A program made the position numbers and the translations under genes. A stretch of 6,139 bases of DNA from the NCBI GenBank assembly GCA_945910665.1, contig CAMDZK010000071.1, positions 1 through 6,139 of the forward strand. Direction: 5' to 3'. Under the pieces are notes generated by a model that was not told the origin of the DNA, ran no database searches, and was given only the letters and a program-made list of their open reading frames with translations. Below, one piece after another: positions 6,112 through 6,139 of this stretch (position 1 is its first letter; the number at the start of each line of letters is the position of its first letter). The stretch is from an uncultured Peptostreptococcaceae bacterium. Its GTDB lineage: Bacteria > Bacillota > Clostridia > Tissierellales > Peptoniphilaceae.

Positions 6112-6139
6112 AAAAAAGCTGATTTTATTCAAAATCAGC
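6112..6139. terminator. Intrinsic terminator hairpin, truncated by window edge
   Basis: GCTGATTTT (6118-6126) and AAAATCAGC (6131-6139) form a perfect 9-bp stem with an ATTC loop. Six A's at 6112-6117 precede it, so on the minus strand the stem is followed by a T-run: a complete terminator for a gene reading leftward from beyond the window. On the plus strand the stem may also end the FHA-SEDS-PBP transcript if T's follow outside the window. This suggests a convergent neighbour to the right. Confidence 0.8.

Overview
The window looks like a low-to-mid G+C Firmicutes chromosome (class Clostridia or Tissierellia; genus not identifiable). The reasons are the strong GGAGG-type ribosome binding sites, a TTG start, the A/T-rich promoter elements, a short hairpin terminator with an A/T tract, and an FHA - SEDS - class B PBP gene set with a PbpA-like transpeptidase. 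Codon and base usage look even across all four genes, with no visible mobile element or CRISPR array.

Layout: (1) Positions 1-2561, minus strand, hold one very long open frame that runs off the left edge. It has at least 853 codons, starts at a TTG, and encodes an HD-superfamily metal-dependent phosphohydrolase domain followed by about 500 residues of HEAT-like helical repeats. (2) Positions 2562-2696 form a compact divergent promoter region, with a candidate extended -10 element for each direction. (3) Positions 2697-5842, plus strand, form a tightly packed three-gene operon: a membrane-anchored FHA protein (169 aa), a SEDS (FtsW/RodA) glycosyltransferase (416 aa) and a class B penicillin-binding protein (468 aa). 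The genes overlap by 11 nt at both junctions. (4) Positions 5843-6111 contain no convincing gene but carry several inverted repeats that could fold as RNA. (5) Positions 6112-6139 hold a hairpin next to an A-run, a probable terminator that ends exactly at the window edge.

How the genes work together: the SEDS protein polymerises glycan strands from lipid II at the membrane, and its partner class B PBP cross-links them. The FHA protein, predicted to bind phosphothreonine, is placed first in the operon and is a plausible phospho-signal adaptor for that pair, much as in the actinobacterial fhaB-pstP-rodA-pbpA-pknA-pknB locus. No Ser/Thr kinase or phosphatase is present in this window. The divergent HD-HEAT protein has no established link to the wall genes beyond sharing the intergenic promoter region.
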